Below are positions 21,735 to 31,888 of a stretch of DNA of 64,000 nucleotides, one piece after another; the first letter of the stretch is position 1; each line of letters begins with the position of its first letter. The notes under the pieces are model-generated. The model was not told the origin of the DNA, made no database searches, and was given only the letters and a program-made list of their open reading frames with translations. The DNA is from Ndongobacter massiliensis (GTDB lineage: Bacteria; Bacillota; Clostridia; Tissierellales; Peptoniphilaceae): the NCBI RefSeq assembly GCF_900120375.1, contig NZ_LT635480.1:868001-932000 (forward strand). The letters run 5' to 3'. A program made the position numbers and the translations under genes.

Positions 21735-23135
21735 ATGTTTGAATTTCATTATCCGTCGCACGACTATCGCTCCGTGCACTTTATCGGCATCGGTGGCGTC
21801 GGTATGTCGGGTATGGCGGAGCTGCTTCATGCGAAGGGCTATCTTGTAACCGGCTCCGACTCATTAAACAGCAAACACACGGAACACTTACAAGCGATCG
21901 GCATTCCCGTTCACATCGGACAAAATGCCTCAAATATACAAAATCAAGATCTTTTTGTTTACACCGATGCCATTCCGGAAACCAATGAAGAATTGGTCGC
22001 CGCCCGGGCAACCGGCAAGCCTTGCGTCAGCCGCGGCGTTTTTCTCGGCGCGCTGATGCGCAATTACAAACATTCCATCGCCGTCTCCGGCTCGCACGGA
22101 AAATCAACGACGACGTCCATGTTGACAAAAATTCTTCTCAGCGCACCGACGGATCCGACCATTCTCTTGGGCGGTTCGCTCGATGAAATTGAAGGCAATG
22201 TCCGCGTGGGCACCGACGATTATTTTCTTGCCGAAGCCTGCGAATACAAGCGCAATATCTGTCACTACTATCCGCAAATTGCGATTATTTTGAATATTGA
22301 TGAAGACCATCTCGACTATTATCGGGATCTCGACGATATTGTCGATGCGTTTATCGACTATATGGGCAATCTCAACGAAGACTCCATTGTCATCCTCAAC
22401 GCGGACGATGCCCCTTCCCTGCGGCTGTTGCCACATGTGCCCGGAAAAGCGGTCACCTTTGCGATCGACAATCCGCAGGCGGACTACCATATTCAAAACA
22501 TCACATTCGATCCGATTGGGCACCCCGCGTTTGATCTGCATCTGCCCGACAACACCGTGGAACATTTCCAACTCGGCATTTTAGGGCGTTTCAATGTCAT
22601 CGATGCTACCGCTGCCATTATTGCGGCGCATCAGACGGGTCTGAGCGCGGAAGAAATTCGTGTGGGCATCGAAGGCTATCATTCGCTGCATCGCCGCCTG
22701 GAGCGCATCGGAACGTACCGGGAAGCGACGGTGATGACCGATTATGCGCATCACCCGCGTGAAATTCGCGTGACGCTCGAAGCGTTGGCGGAGCATAAAA
22801 CCGGTCGTTTGTTTTGCGTTTTTCAGCCGCACACCTATGCCCGCACGCGCACGCTGATGAAACAATTCATCGAATGCTTCGATCCGGCGGACACCGTTCT
22901 TCTCACCAAGACTTTCAGCGTTCGGGAAATTCCCGACGGCAGCGCCCGCTCGGAAGACGTCGTCGAAAAACTCGTGGCACGCGGTGTGGATGCCCACTAT
23001 GCAGAAACGATGGAAGATGCGGAACGCTTCCTTGAAACGCATGTCCGGCCAAACGACCTCATCGTCGCCATGGGCGCGGGCAGCATCGACAATCTGGCGT
23101 ACCGACTGGCAAATGCATGGCCCGTATTGGCGTAA
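21735..23135 (+). CDS. murC: UDP-N-acetylmuramate-L-alanine ligase
   Basis: ATP-dependent addition of L-Ala to UDP-MurNAc, the first peptide step of peptidoglycan precursor synthesis. 466 residues, typical. The N-terminal Rossmann-like domain starts [17 protein letters not shown], the central domain has the Mur ATP loop [12 protein letters not shown] and the catalytic segment [10 protein letters not shown], and the C-terminal domain has DYAHHPREI and [12 protein letters not shown]. The start ATG is preceded by AGGAGG. It is the only plus-strand gene in the window, divergent from glmU, and ends at a strong bidirectional terminator. Confidence 0.97.
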   Translation: MFEFHYPSHDYRSVHFIGIGGVGMSGMAELLHAKGYLVTGSDSLNSKHTEHLQAIGIPVHIGQNASNIQNQDLFVYTDAIPETNEELVAARATGKPCVSRGVFLGALMRNYKHSIAVSGSHGKSTTTSMLTKILLSAPTDPTILLGGSLDEIEGNVRVGTDDYFLAEACEYKRNICHYYPQIAIILNIDEDHLDYYRDLDDIVDAFIDYMGNLNEDSIVILNADDAPSLRLLPHVPGKAVTFAIDNPQADYHIQNITFDPIGHPAFDLHLPDNTVEHFQLGILGRFNVIDATAAIIAAHQTGLSAEEIRVGIEGYHSLHRRLERIGTYREATVMTDYAHHPREIRVTLEALAEHKTGRLFCVFQPHTYARTRTLMKQFIECFDPADTVLLTKTFSVREIPDGSARSEDVVEKLVARGVDAHYAETMEDAERFLETHVRPNDLIVAMGAGSIDNLAYRLANAWPVLA

Positions 23136-23161
23136 AATGAATCCCTAAATTAACAACGTGC

Positions 23162-23208
23162 AAAGGGGCTGCGTCGAATCCTCATACGATTCGACGCAGC
23201 CCCTTTTT
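23162..23208. terminator. Bidirectional Rho-independent terminator
   Basis: A perfect 19-base stem (arms 23162-23180 and 23188-23206, core GGGGCTGCGTCGAATC) with a seven-base loop lies between the convergent murC and the oligopeptide-binding gene. It has a T-run on the plus side and an AAA run, so T on the minus strand, on the other. Confidence 0.92.
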
Positions 23209-23230
23209 CAATAGACGTTTTGCGTTTGGT

Positions 23231-25537
23231 TTAATTCTCCAGGTAGATGTCACAAATATCGCAGGCCCAATTCCAATATGCGCTGGTTTCCAGACCCTTC
23301 ACACGCTTTGTAAACATATCATAATACAAATTGCTGTACAGGGGGATTTCCGGAAGCAACTCGTTCCAGCGCAGTTGATACTGTGCCCAAAGATCCGTCC
23401 ACTCCTCCGGCTTGGAAGGATCGGTGCGATGCAGCTTTTCAAGAATCGCATCCATCTCCGGATCGCTGATGCGACTGACGTTTGCACTTCCGATTTGGGA
23501 TGAATGCCAATCCTCATAGGGATCGGTCCCCGCTTCAAAATTCGTGGCTAAGTTAAACGCCGTCGGTGCCTGCAGATCGGAAGGATCCGGCGTGTAGTAG
23601 TGCGTCAACAGGGTCGAAAATTCTGTAATATTCACCAGATATTTCATCCCGCACAGTTTTGCCGCGTCCGGCAGCTCTGCGTTGATCAGATCCGAGACTT
23701 CAATGCCCTGCGAACCTTCGTGGTACACAATCAGCTCATTGCCGTCAGCATCATAGCGATAGTAATCGAAATTTTCCTTGTCATTGTTATACGCATCCGC
23801 CGCCTTTTGCGGGTCAAAGGGGGTTGTACCATCTTTTTCATATTTATACGGCGTCGTATCGAGGGCTTCGTTTGCCTTGTCCGGGTTCTGCGTATAGTTG
23901 ATCAGCTTTCCCTCTAACTCCTCGCCCTTTTCCTGCCATTCCCACATATCCAGACCATAAGCACCCTGTACCACCGTCCCGTATCCGCCGCAAATCGACT
24001 GTACAAAGGACTCTCGATCGATGGAATAAGCAATGGCCTGGCGGACGCCCTGATACTTCGTGGCCCCCTGATCGCAGACGATGGAAATCTGTCCATAACC
24101 GCTGCGGTTGTAATAGACAAAGTCAATGGATCCGTCTGCATCGTGAATTTCTTTGGCGCGGTTGATTTTTTCCGCCGTCGTTTCTGCGGTATTGAGGTCA
24201 ATGGTCCCCGCCTGCAGCAGATCGACGCGCAGATCCTGGTTGATCTCCTGCATGATGATATTGGGGATGGTCGGTTTCTTTCCCTCCGCATTGCCGACGA
24301 ATTTGTCGTTCAATGTCACTTTGAGCATTTTGTTTTCATTGGAAACAAAGGAATACGGACCACAAGTGACATCCGGCTTGAAGCAGTAGTTTTGCGAGAC
24401 ATCCAACAAATTCTCTTTCAAAAGCAATTCCGTCGGATCCATCGCATCCACTCCGCTCTCGTACTGCGCCAGCAGGTCTTCCTCGTCTTTCCAGGCGCGG
24501 TAGGACGTGTACAGCGACCCCAAATTGCCGATTTCCGTTCCATCAGCGAGTTTCCCGTCGGTCAACGCCTGCGTCCGCTCTTCTTCGCTCAGGGCATCGA
24601 GTTTGGGGGCAAGCGCGTCAAATGCCTTTCCGTCGTAGTACGGCTTGCCGTCCTCATCGACGGCGGCTTTTTGCGTTTCAAAACCCTGCTTTGCCGACTC
24701 CACGCGATTTTTCTGCCCATCCAACAGATTCTGTTTATCTTCTTCCGTTACCTCATAGCCCGCTTTTGTGACAAAGCGCACGCCGTTTTCGCTGTCTTCA
24801 ATGTCGAGATTCGGTACAAAGCGGTGCATCGGACTCGGAAAGAGGCTGACGATTTTCCGCTCGTAAAAATACGGCACATAGGCGGGATCCATCGTCACGG
24901 AAAACGAGTTGTCGCTCAATACACGAAGTCCGGCAAAGATTTTATCCGCACCCGTGTGATACGCGTCGTAACCGAGCAGCATCGACCACCAATTTCCGTT
25001 CATCGCGCCGAGCGCCGCCCATTCCGGTCCGGATATGTACAGTGCGGTCAATACGTAATCCTTTGCGGTGATGGGTTGTCCATCGTTCCAAACAAGGTTG
25101 GAATTGATCACAAAGGTATAGGTCACCGACCCGTCGGCATTTTCCACACGTTTTGGCGTTTCCGCATTCACCGTCGGATTGTCGAGAAACTCCGCCGCTT
25201 CATTGGTATAAATCGTCGCATAACTCAAATCATTGCGGCTATGCGTGCCCAACAGATACCAGAAATCCTCATCGTTCGCGGACCCTCCAATGCCTGCCAT
25301 CATCATCCCCGTAAAGGACGGCGCTCCGACCACCATGGTATTTTCATCGGTCATGTTCACGGTGCTGGAAACATCTCCCGCCGCTTCGCTGGAGACTTCA
25401 GACTGTGCGGAAGTCTCTTCCGATCCGCCGGAACTGCCGGCATCTCCCGTGGATGACGCCCCCTGTCCACCGCCACAGGCGGTGAGCATCAGGATAAATG
25501 CCATCCATATTCCGATTGCTCTTCCTCTTTGATGCAT
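23231..25537 (-). CDS. ABC transporter oligopeptide/solute-binding lipoprotein (SBP family 5)
   Basis: Extracytoplasmic solute receptor, probably for peptides. 768 residues from ATG 25537 (AAAGGAGG upstream). The signal peptide ends in the lipobox LTACGG with the lipidated Cys at about residue 23, followed by a Gly/Ser-rich linker. OppA-like segments include TYTFVINSNLVWNDGQPITAKDYV and, later, VRQAIAYSIDRESFV. It is longer than the usual 530-600 residues, with an extra charged stretch in the middle (roughly residues 265-365, rich in Glu, Asp and Lys). No permease or ATPase gene is adjacent, so it must work with components encoded elsewhere or as an orphan receptor. The 260 AT-rich bases upstream contain an inverted repeat at 25664-25678. 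Confidence 0.9.
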   Translation of the reverse strand: MHQRGRAIGIWMAFILMLTACGGGQGASSTGDAGSSGGSEETSAQSEVSSEAAGDVSSTVNMTDENTMVVGAPSFTGMMMAGIGGSANDEDFWYLLGTHSRNDLSYATIYTNEAAEFLDNPTVNAETPKRVENADGSVTYTFVINSNLVWNDGQPITAKDYVLTALYISGPEWAALGAMNGNWWSMLLGYDAYHTGADKIFAGLRVLSDNSFSVTMDPAYVPYFYERKIVSLFPSPMHRFVPNLDIEDSENGVRFVTKAGYEVTEEDKQNLLDGQKNRVESAKQGFETQKAAVDEDGKPYYDGKAFDALAPKLDALSEEERTQALTDGKLADGTEIGNLGSLYTSYRAWKDEEDLLAQYESGVDAMDPTELLLKENLLDVSQNYCFKPDVTCGPYSFVSNENKMLKVTLNDKFVGNAEGKKPTIPNIIMQEINQDLRVDLLQAGTIDLNTAETTAEKINRAKEIHDADGSIDFVYYNRSGYGQISIVCDQGATKYQGVRQAIAYSIDRESFVQSICGGYGTVVQGAYGLDMWEWQEKGEELEGKLINYTQNPDKANEALDTTPYKYEKDGTTPFDPQKAADAYNNDKENFDYYRYDADGNELIVYHEGSQGIEVSDLINAELPDAAKLCGMKYLVNITEFSTLLTHYYTPDPSDLQAPTAFNLATNFEAGTDPYEDWHSSQIGSANVSRISDPEMDAILEKLHRTDPSKPEEWTDLWAQYQLRWNELLPEIPLYSNLYYDMFTKRVKGLETSAYWNWACDICDIYLEN

Positions 25538-25798
25538 GTCTTCCTCCTTTGCGTACGGGTCCATTCTCAGTCCCGTGATGCTGCCTATCTCTCTCTTTTT
25601 CCCTGCTGTCCCGCAGAACTGTTGCTGCAAAAACGGCTTATCCGACTACACATCTATAAAATAAAAGTTTAAGACTTTATAAAAATGATACCCCGATTTA
25701 TCACGCTAAAACATTGCATGCTTTAGTATTGAATTTTTGAGAAATTTTCACGAGGGAAACGGATCACTGGACCGGCGCGTTTCTTCCGGTTTTCATTG

Positions 25799-26989
25799 CT
25801 ACGCTCTTGTTAGCGCCTCTTTCAGCTGCATGACCTGATTGAACATCTCGTCCGACAAATCGGCATATTCCAAAATAAAGTCACAATCCGAAAGCGCCTC
25901 CGAAACCTTGCCCGCTTCGCCCAACAAGACGGCGCGATTGTAGCGCATCCGCAGATCGGCGGGGAATTTTTGAAGTCCCCGAGCGAGCATCTGCAACGCT
26001 TGCGCACCCTCGCCGTTTCCGGCAAGGGCAAAGGCACAGTCGCGATACGCTTCTGGAAAATCGGCGCCCTGTGTCAATGCGGTGCGAAAGGCGCACACCG
26101 CCTCGGAAAATAAGCCCACATTTGCATAACAGACGCCCAGATAATAGGAAACATCATATCGTTCCCCTTTTTTCTGCGCGCGAAGCAGGTACTCTTCCGC
26201 TTTTCGATAATCTGCTCGGCGAATAAAGTACAAGGCATTGGCGAGTGCAACGTCCGCGGCGATAGCTTCGCGATACCGCAGTATCACGTCGATGCGCTTC
26301 GGATCTTCGGTACAGGACAGCGCCTTTTTCAAATAACCGTCGGAGGTCAGAAAATCTCCCTGGCGAGCGGCCCGTTCTCCCAATGAAAGCAGGGCCTGCG
26401 GCGTTTTTTCGTCCCGGCGCAGCACCTGTTCCAACAGGCGCTTGCCACATGTATCCAACGCTTCGCGCTCGGAAACTTGCGTCCGCACCTCTGCGGTGCG
26501 CCACAATACATCCCCATAAGCGACAGCAGCGTCCGTTCGCTCGGAATCCCAAAGGAAGGCGGCGCGCATCGCAGCCAGCGCAAAAAGCCGCGACGCCTTT
26601 TCCGTCACTGCGCTCGACTCCTGTAATGCGCGGTGCCCGACGGAAATTGCATATTGCACGGGGTCGCTTTTTAAGGTCGCTAAAATTTTACGATAGAACG
26701 GCGCCTCCCGGAAATCCGGATCCATGCCCAGCATGTACACCATGCCCGATAGTACCGGTTCCAATGCCATAGTATCGGCGTCCTTTTGATTTTGTACCTG
26801 CTGCACCAGCTCACTGCGTCGGATCGGCAGCGCATGACCCGAAAAATCAATCCCGCGGACAGCCGGCGCACCGGCTTTCATCTCCAAAAACCCCATTTTC
26901 TCCGTCCCTTGCAGACAAATGGATGCAATGACGCTCGCAAAGCGGGGCTCCATCGCAGCAACCGGATGCGCAGCGGATGACGCGCTCAT
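25799..26989 (-). CDS. TPR-containing protein of unknown function
   Basis: I do not recognise a named family. 396 residues, no signal peptide or membrane segment. From about residue 195 onward, helix-turn-helix units of tetratricopeptide type are visible, for example ADYRKAEEYLLRAQKKGERYD, SYYLGVCYANVGLFSEAVCAFRTAL, the run FPEAYRDCAFALAGNGEGAQ and ALQMLARGLQKFPADLRMRYN (each cited in part). Such repeats normally mediate protein contacts. The ATG start overlaps the stop of the upstream membrane protein gene (ATGA), so the two are translationally coupled and likely work together, perhaps as a membrane-tethered scaffold. That function is a guess. Confidence 0.75.
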   Translation of the reverse strand: MSASSAAHPVAAMEPRFASVIASICLQGTEKMGFLEMKAGAPAVRGIDFSGHALPIRRSELVQQVQNQKDADTMALEPVLSGMVYMLGMDPDFREAPFYRKILATLKSDPVQYAISVGHRALQESSAVTEKASRLFALAAMRAAFLWDSERTDAAVAYGDVLWRTAEVRTQVSEREALDTCGKRLLEQVLRRDEKTPQALLSLGERAARQGDFLTSDGYLKKALSCTEDPKRIDVILRYREAIAADVALANALYFIRRADYRKAEEYLLRAQKKGERYDVSYYLGVCYANVGLFSEAVCAFRTALTQGADFPEAYRDCAFALAGNGEGAQALQMLARGLQKFPADLRMRYNRAVLLGEAGKVSEALSDCDFILEYADLSDEMFNQVMQLKEALTRA

Positions 26990-27693
26990 CGCGCTCTCCG
27001 TTCAAAGGCGCGGGCGCGATAGCCCTTGGCCATAAGCATCTGGAACAGAAACGCGCGCGCCGCCAAAAAGAGCGCCATGGCAATCGCGGCGAAAAACAAA
27101 TACAGCAGCACTTGCCCGCGCAGAGCAAAGCCGAGTAACAGAGAGGTATTAAAATATTCCCCCACCATGCCTAGAAGAGTAATTGGCAACCACTGTGCCC
27201 AGTTCTGTTTCCAAAAATAGAACAACCCGCGAAAAGCGTCCGGTCCACTGTTGCCGGCAAAAACCGTTTCCTCGAACAGCGGCCAGCACAGGGCATCCAA
27301 AAGCAGGCGCAATAGCAGCACTGTTCCAAGATTGTCCAATCGTATCGGCAATACATACGAAAATGCGAGATTTACTAAATAGAGCAGGAAATACGTTTGC
27401 GATAAAGCCGTCGTATACGTCATATTCCACTGCATGAAATCACGGCTGCGCAGATGACCCATTTGCAACAGATTTTCAAGCAAACCCGCTGCATAACTAT
27501 AAACGGCAAGCCAAATCAGCCAATGTAAAAAGTTTTCGAAAAGTCCTAACCGGTTCGCGGCAAAAAGTCGACTGATCGCTTGCTGTGCCAAAAGGCCGAG
27601 AAAAAGCCCCAGAACGAGCCAGCCTAATGATAGGCCGGCACCCACAATTTTTTTTAGCGTTTTCCGATACAGATCCCGAATATCTTCCAGCAT
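26986..27693 (-). CDS. Integral membrane protein of unknown function
   Basis: Not recognised. 235 residues with a short basic N-terminus and about five predicted hydrophobic segments: roughly residues 18-45, 52-72, 98-116, 122-140 and 195-220. The C-terminus is Arg-rich (YRARAFERRAR), expected to lie in the cytoplasm by the positive-inside rule. The start is ATG 27693 after AAGGAGATACT. It sits 57 bases downstream of argS and overlaps the TPR gene that follows. No transporter or enzyme signature is visible. Confidence 0.7.
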   Translation of the reverse strand: MLEDIRDLYRKTLKKIVGAGLSLGWLVLGLFLGLLAQQAISRLFAANRLGLFENFLHWLIWLAVYSYAAGLLENLLQMGHLRSRDFMQWNMTYTTALSQTYFLLYLVNLAFSYVLPIRLDNLGTVLLLRLLLDALCWPLFEETVFAGNSGPDAFRGLFYFWKQNWAQWLPITLLGMVGEYFNTSLLLGFALRGQVLLYLFFAAIAMALFLAARAFLFQMLMAKGYRARAFERRAR

Positions 27694-27750
27694 AGTATCT
27701 CCTTCTTATTTTTCGCTTTCTTCGATGGCGCCATAAGGTCAATATCCTGA

Positions 27751-29460
27751 TCACATTCGCTCCGGTGCGTGAATGCCCAACAATTGCAATCCCACGCGGA
27801 TCACTGTAGCCGTTGCCGCCGTCAACGCCAAGCGCGCCGCGGATAGCGCCGGCGTAGACGCCTGAAACACCGGTGACTGGTGATAAAACTTGTTAAATGC
27901 CTTCGCGATCTCCGCCGTGTGGCGCGTGATCAAAGAAGGCTCCTTGCGCTCCTTCGCCTGTTGGATCACCTGGGGAAAATCGTAAAGGACGCGAACCAAA
28001 TTCTTTTCTTCCTCTCCGGTCAGAAGCGAAAAATCGACGTCGGCACAGGGTTTCATTCCAAGCTCGCCTTCTGCGCGCTCGACGATGCGATTTGCCCGCG
28101 CACAGCTATACTGCACATAGGGGCCGGTTTCTCCGTCAAAATTCAATACATCCTCCCAAGAGAACGTGTAATCTTTGATTCGATTGTTATAAAGCTCCTG
28201 GAATTTCACCGCGCCGATGCCGACTTCGCGCGCCACTTGCGCGCGATTTTCTAAATCGGGATTGCGCGCCGCCATAATTTCCGCCGTCTTTTCAATCGCC
28301 TGGTTTAATACGTCTTCCAAAAACACCACGCGTCCCGAACGCGTCGACATTGAACCCTCTTGCAGCGAAATCATGCCGAACCCGACATGGTGAACTTCTT
28401 TTGCCCAGGTATGACCCATTTTCGCAAGCACTTCTTTCAATTGACGAAAATGCAAGCTCTGCTGTGTTCCTACGACATAGATGCTTTCCACAAAATCGTA
28501 CGTGCGTTTGCGATAGAGTGCCGTTGCAATATCGCGCACAAGGTAGGTTGAAGTGCCGTTGCTTTTAAGAATCATCGCCGGAGGAATGTCCTCGCTCAAC
28601 GGTACGATCATCGCCCCGTCGTCTTCAATCAGCAGGTTCTTCTCACGTAGTTCCTCCAGAACCTGTGGAATAAATTGCGAATGAAAATATTCGCCGTCCC
28701 AACTGTCAAAACGGATTTCCAACAGTTCATAGATTCGCTGAAACTCCTGTAAACTGAGTTCTTTGAAGCGCTTCCACAACGCCATCTCCGTTTCTTCTCC
28801 GCGTTCCAGTGCGGCGAAACTGGCCCGCGCCTCTTCGCGCAAAGCCGGATCTTTTCCCATCTCCTCGTTATAGCGCACATAGAGCGCCAACAAGTTTGCG
28901 ATGGGATCGGCGGACAATGCCGTTTCATCGCCCCAGCGTTGGAAGGCCCGAATCAACATCCCGAATTGCGTACCGTAGTCACCCAAATAATTGATGCGTA
29001 CCGTTTCATAGCCCAAAAATTCGTAAATTGCAGCCAGTGCATCGCCCTGCACCGTCGACCGGATATGCCCGATATGGAATGGCTTGGCGATATTCGTCGA
29101 GGAAAACTCGATGCAAACATGCTGTCCGCGCCCCTGCTCAGTCGCACCGTAGCGATTTTGACGCCGGAATACTTCGGTCAGTGTCGTCTCGGCAATCGCA
29201 GCTGGACTGATGAAAAAATTCAAATACGCACCCTTGGTTTCGACTTTTTCTAAAAAATCGGCATCGATTGCTTGTGCAATCTCCTGTGCAATAATTGCCG
29301 GATTTTTCCGCAATGTGCGCGCCAAAGGAAAACAGGGAAACGCGTAATCCCCCAATTCACGCGACGGCGGCGTTTCCAACGCTTCTTCGATTTGCCCGGC
29401 ACCCAAACCCAATTCCAAACGGGCAAGGGTCTCCGCAATTTCTCTCTTAAAGTTTCTCAT
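27751..29460 (-). CDS. argS: Arginyl-tRNA synthetase
   Basis: Charges tRNA-Arg. 569 residues from ATG 29460 (MRNFKREIAE); longer in-frame starts are not supported. The N-terminal Add-1 tRNA-binding domain is at about 1-110, then the class I core with FSSTNIAKPFHIGHIRST (HIGH motif) and the second signature region GSMSTRSGRVV, where the KMSKS sequence is replaced by MSTRSG, as in many ArgRS. The anticodon-binding DALR domain ends the protein. It follows mutS2 by 13 bases with a weak ribosome site (GTGAGGCG), so it probably depends on the upstream transcript. No T-box leader is present. Confidence 0.96.
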   Translation of the reverse strand: MRNFKREIAETLARLELGLGAGQIEEALETPPSRELGDYAFPCFPLARTLRKNPAIIAQEIAQAIDADFLEKVETKGAYLNFFISPAAIAETTLTEVFRRQNRYGATEQGRGQHVCIEFSSTNIAKPFHIGHIRSTVQGDALAAIYEFLGYETVRINYLGDYGTQFGMLIRAFQRWGDETALSADPIANLLALYVRYNEEMGKDPALREEARASFAALERGEETEMALWKRFKELSLQEFQRIYELLEIRFDSWDGEYFHSQFIPQVLEELREKNLLIEDDGAMIVPLSEDIPPAMILKSNGTSTYLVRDIATALYRKRTYDFVESIYVVGTQQSLHFRQLKEVLAKMGHTWAKEVHHVGFGMISLQEGSMSTRSGRVVFLEDVLNQAIEKTAEIMAARNPDLENRAQVAREVGIGAVKFQELYNNRIKDYTFSWEDVLNFDGETGPYVQYSCARANRIVERAEGELGMKPCADVDFSLLTGEEEKNLVRVLYDFPQVIQQAKERKEPSLITRHTAEIAKAFNKFYHQSPVFQASTPALSAARLALTAATATVIRVGLQLLGIHAPERM

Positions 29461-29473
29461 AATGATCGGCGCC

Positions 29474-31834
29474 TCACGCGAATTCCACCACGGTGACCCC
29501 GGCTCCTCCTTCTTTGATATCTGCTTCCTGTGCTTTTTTGACGCGGCGATCATGCGCCAAAAATTCCGCAATGCCCATGCGCAATGCACCGGTGCCTTTT
29601 CCATGCAATATACGCACCTGTTTCAACCCACATAAGACCGCATCGTCCAGATACCGGTCGACCGCATCCAGCGCCGCTTCCAAACGCTCTCCGCGCACAT
29701 CCAACTGCGTCGGAAGTGTCTGGATGCGCGACTGCACCTGCATGCGCGTGCGCGGCGCCACGCCGCTTTTTTCTTCCGGTTCCGCATGTATAAGATCGCT
29801 CACATTCGCATTGATTTTCAAAATCCCCATCTGCAAAAGTACATCGCCGTTTTTATCCGGTGCATCAAGCAGCACCGCTTTTTCCCCCATACTCCGCAAC
29901 AGCACCGTATCGCCTGCCCGGAAAGGCTTTCCCGCATCATTCTTTTTTTTCGTTGCATTTCGGACTTTGCCTCGTTTCTCCTGCCAGAGCGCTTCTTTTT
30001 CTCGCGCCCGCTCGCGCAATTCATTCGCGGTGCGGTCCAACGCACGCGTATCGCCGGGCTGTACTTTTTTTGCTTCTTTGATCAGTTCCTGCGCCAAGGT
30101 CTGCGCCTCGGAAACGATGGCGCGCGCCTCTTCCCGGGCGGCACGCAGTGCCGTTTTCTTTTCCTCTTCCGCCTCTTCCAGCAGGGTGTCCAGTTCTTTC
30201 TGCTCCGCCTCGTAACGCGCTTGCAGCCGTCTCGCCTCTGTCAAAGCGCGATCCGTTTCCCTGCGATCGGCATCCATCTTCTGAAGGACCTCTTCAAATT
30301 GCACATTTTCCTGATCCAAATGCCGCTGTGCTTCTTGCAGGATGTCTTGCGACAGACCCAACCTTTTGGAAATCTCAAAGGCGTTGGACCGACCCGGAAG
30401 GCCGATTTGCAATCGGTACGTCGGGGAAAGCGTGGTCACATCAAACGCGACGGAAGCGTTCGCCACGCGCGGCTCCCGAAGCGCATAGAGTTTCAATTCC
30501 GAATAGTGCGTTGTTGCCATGGTGCGAATCTCCCCATCGGTCAAAGTCTGCAAGATGGCCATGGCGAGCGCCGCACCTTCGACGGGATCGGTACCGCCCC
30601 CCAGTTCATCGAACAATACGAGGCTTTCTTCGTTCGCCGCGCGCAAAATGGAAACGATGTTGCTCATCGAAGCGGAAAAGGTCGATAAACTCATTTCAAT
30701 CGACTGTTTGTCGCCAATATCCGCATAGATCGATTCGAAAACACCCAATGTCGAGGGATGTGCCGCCGGAATCTGCAGTCCCGCCTGCCCCATCAAGGTG
30801 AGCAGGCCCACGGTTTTCAAGGTAACCGTTTTTCCGCCGGTATTCGGTCCCGTAATAATAAGCGTATTGAAATCAGAACCCAAACGCACATCAATGGGCA
30901 CCACTTTTCCGCCCAATAGCGGATGACGCGCGCGGTGCAGATCCAAGGTGCGATCCGACGAAAATAGAGGGCGTACCGCCTTCATTTCCAGGGCTAACTG
31001 CGCCTTGGCGAATGTGAAATCAATATGTTGCAGGAGTGCTTCATTCCCGCCGATTTCTTCCGAAAATTCGCCCACTTCCTGCGAAAGCGCCGCTAAAATG
31101 CGCTGAATTTCTTCCTGCTCCTCCGCTTCGAGCCGCCGAATATCATTGTTCAGTTCCACCACTGCCATGGGTTCGATAAAGACGGTCGCACCGCTGGCAC
31201 TCTGATCGTGTGCCACTCCCTTTACCACACGCCGGCTCTCCGCCTTCACCGGGAGCACATAGCGCCCCTCGCGCATCGTAATCAGGGATTCGCGCAAATG
31301 CCCGCCCTGCGCAGCGGAAAGCATGATCTGATTCAGCTTCGTTTTGATCTGATCCTGTTTTGCTTTTTTGGATCGGCGCAATCCAAAGAGCGTACGCGAC
31401 GCGGAATCTGCAATTTCTTCTTCGGACAGAATGGCATCGCTGATTTCCCGGCGCAGACCGGAGTGCGTGAACAGCTGACGGATGCACTCCACCAGCGCGC
31501 CCCCTTCCGCTTCTTTTACATAGTCCTGAAGGGCTTCCGCCACGCGCAGACTTTCCGCAAGCGAAAGCAATTGACCGGGACTCAAAACGCCGCCCCGCTT
31601 GGCGCGAAGAACCAGCGCCCGCAATTCCGAAATGCCAAACAGCGGCGGATCATTCCACCGCAAAACAAGGGCAACGGCTTCGGCGGTTTCGTCCTGTGCG
31701 CGAAGGATCTCCGACACCTCGCACATCGGCACAAGCGCTGTTGCCATTGCCTTTCCCAGCCGGGACTGCGCATGGGTGGCAAGGCGTTCGCGAATTTTAT
31801 CAAATTCCAAAGTGCTTAAGACCTTGTCGTCCAT
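29474..31834 (-). CDS. mutS2: MutS2 (MutS-family ATPase with Smr nuclease domain)
   Basis: MutS2 proteins act on branched DNA and, in Bacillus, on collided ribosomes. 786 residues, normal. There is no mismatch-recognition domain. The core has the ABC-type Walker A GPNTGGKTVTLKT, signature STFSASMSN and Walker B LVLFDELGGGTDP. A long charged coiled-coil spans about residues 510-640. The C-terminal Smr domain runs LDVRGERLEAAL to HGKGTGALR. The start is ATG 31834 with GAGAGGACGG upstream. It lies between zapA and argS. Confidence 0.95.
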   Translation of the reverse strand: MDDKVLSTLEFDKIRERLATHAQSRLGKAMATALVPMCEVSEILRAQDETAEAVALVLRWNDPPLFGISELRALVLRAKRGGVLSPGQLLSLAESLRVAEALQDYVKEAEGGALVECIRQLFTHSGLRREISDAILSEEEIADSASRTLFGLRRSKKAKQDQIKTKLNQIMLSAAQGGHLRESLITMREGRYVLPVKAESRRVVKGVAHDQSASGATVFIEPMAVVELNNDIRRLEAEEQEEIQRILAALSQEVGEFSEEIGGNEALLQHIDFTFAKAQLALEMKAVRPLFSSDRTLDLHRARHPLLGGKVVPIDVRLGSDFNTLIITGPNTGGKTVTLKTVGLLTLMGQAGLQIPAAHPSTLGVFESIYADIGDKQSIEMSLSTFSASMSNIVSILRAANEESLVLFDELGGGTDPVEGAALAMAILQTLTDGEIRTMATTHYSELKLYALREPRVANASVAFDVTTLSPTYRLQIGLPGRSNAFEISKRLGLSQDILQEAQRHLDQENVQFEEVLQKMDADRRETDRALTEARRLQARYEAEQKELDTLLEEAEEEKKTALRAAREEARAIVSEAQTLAQELIKEAKKVQPGDTRALDRTANELRERAREKEALWQEKRGKVRNATKKKNDAGKPFRAGDTVLLRSMGEKAVLLDAPDKNGDVLLQMGILKINANVSDLIHAEPEEKSGVAPRTRMQVQSRIQTLPTQLDVRGERLEAALDAVDRYLDDAVLCGLKQVRILHGKGTGALRMGIAEFLAHDRRVKKAQEADIKEGGAGVTVVEFA

Positions 31835-31888
31835 ACCGTCCTCTCTGCCATTTCTTCCCCGACGCTTTCCGTTTCCGCATCACCTCGT

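Noticed and set aside
24143-25456. 437-codon plus-strand open frame opposite the peptide-binding protein
   Set aside because: Antisense shadow of a clear lipoprotein gene; the predicted protein is His/Arg/Ile-rich without recognisable domains.
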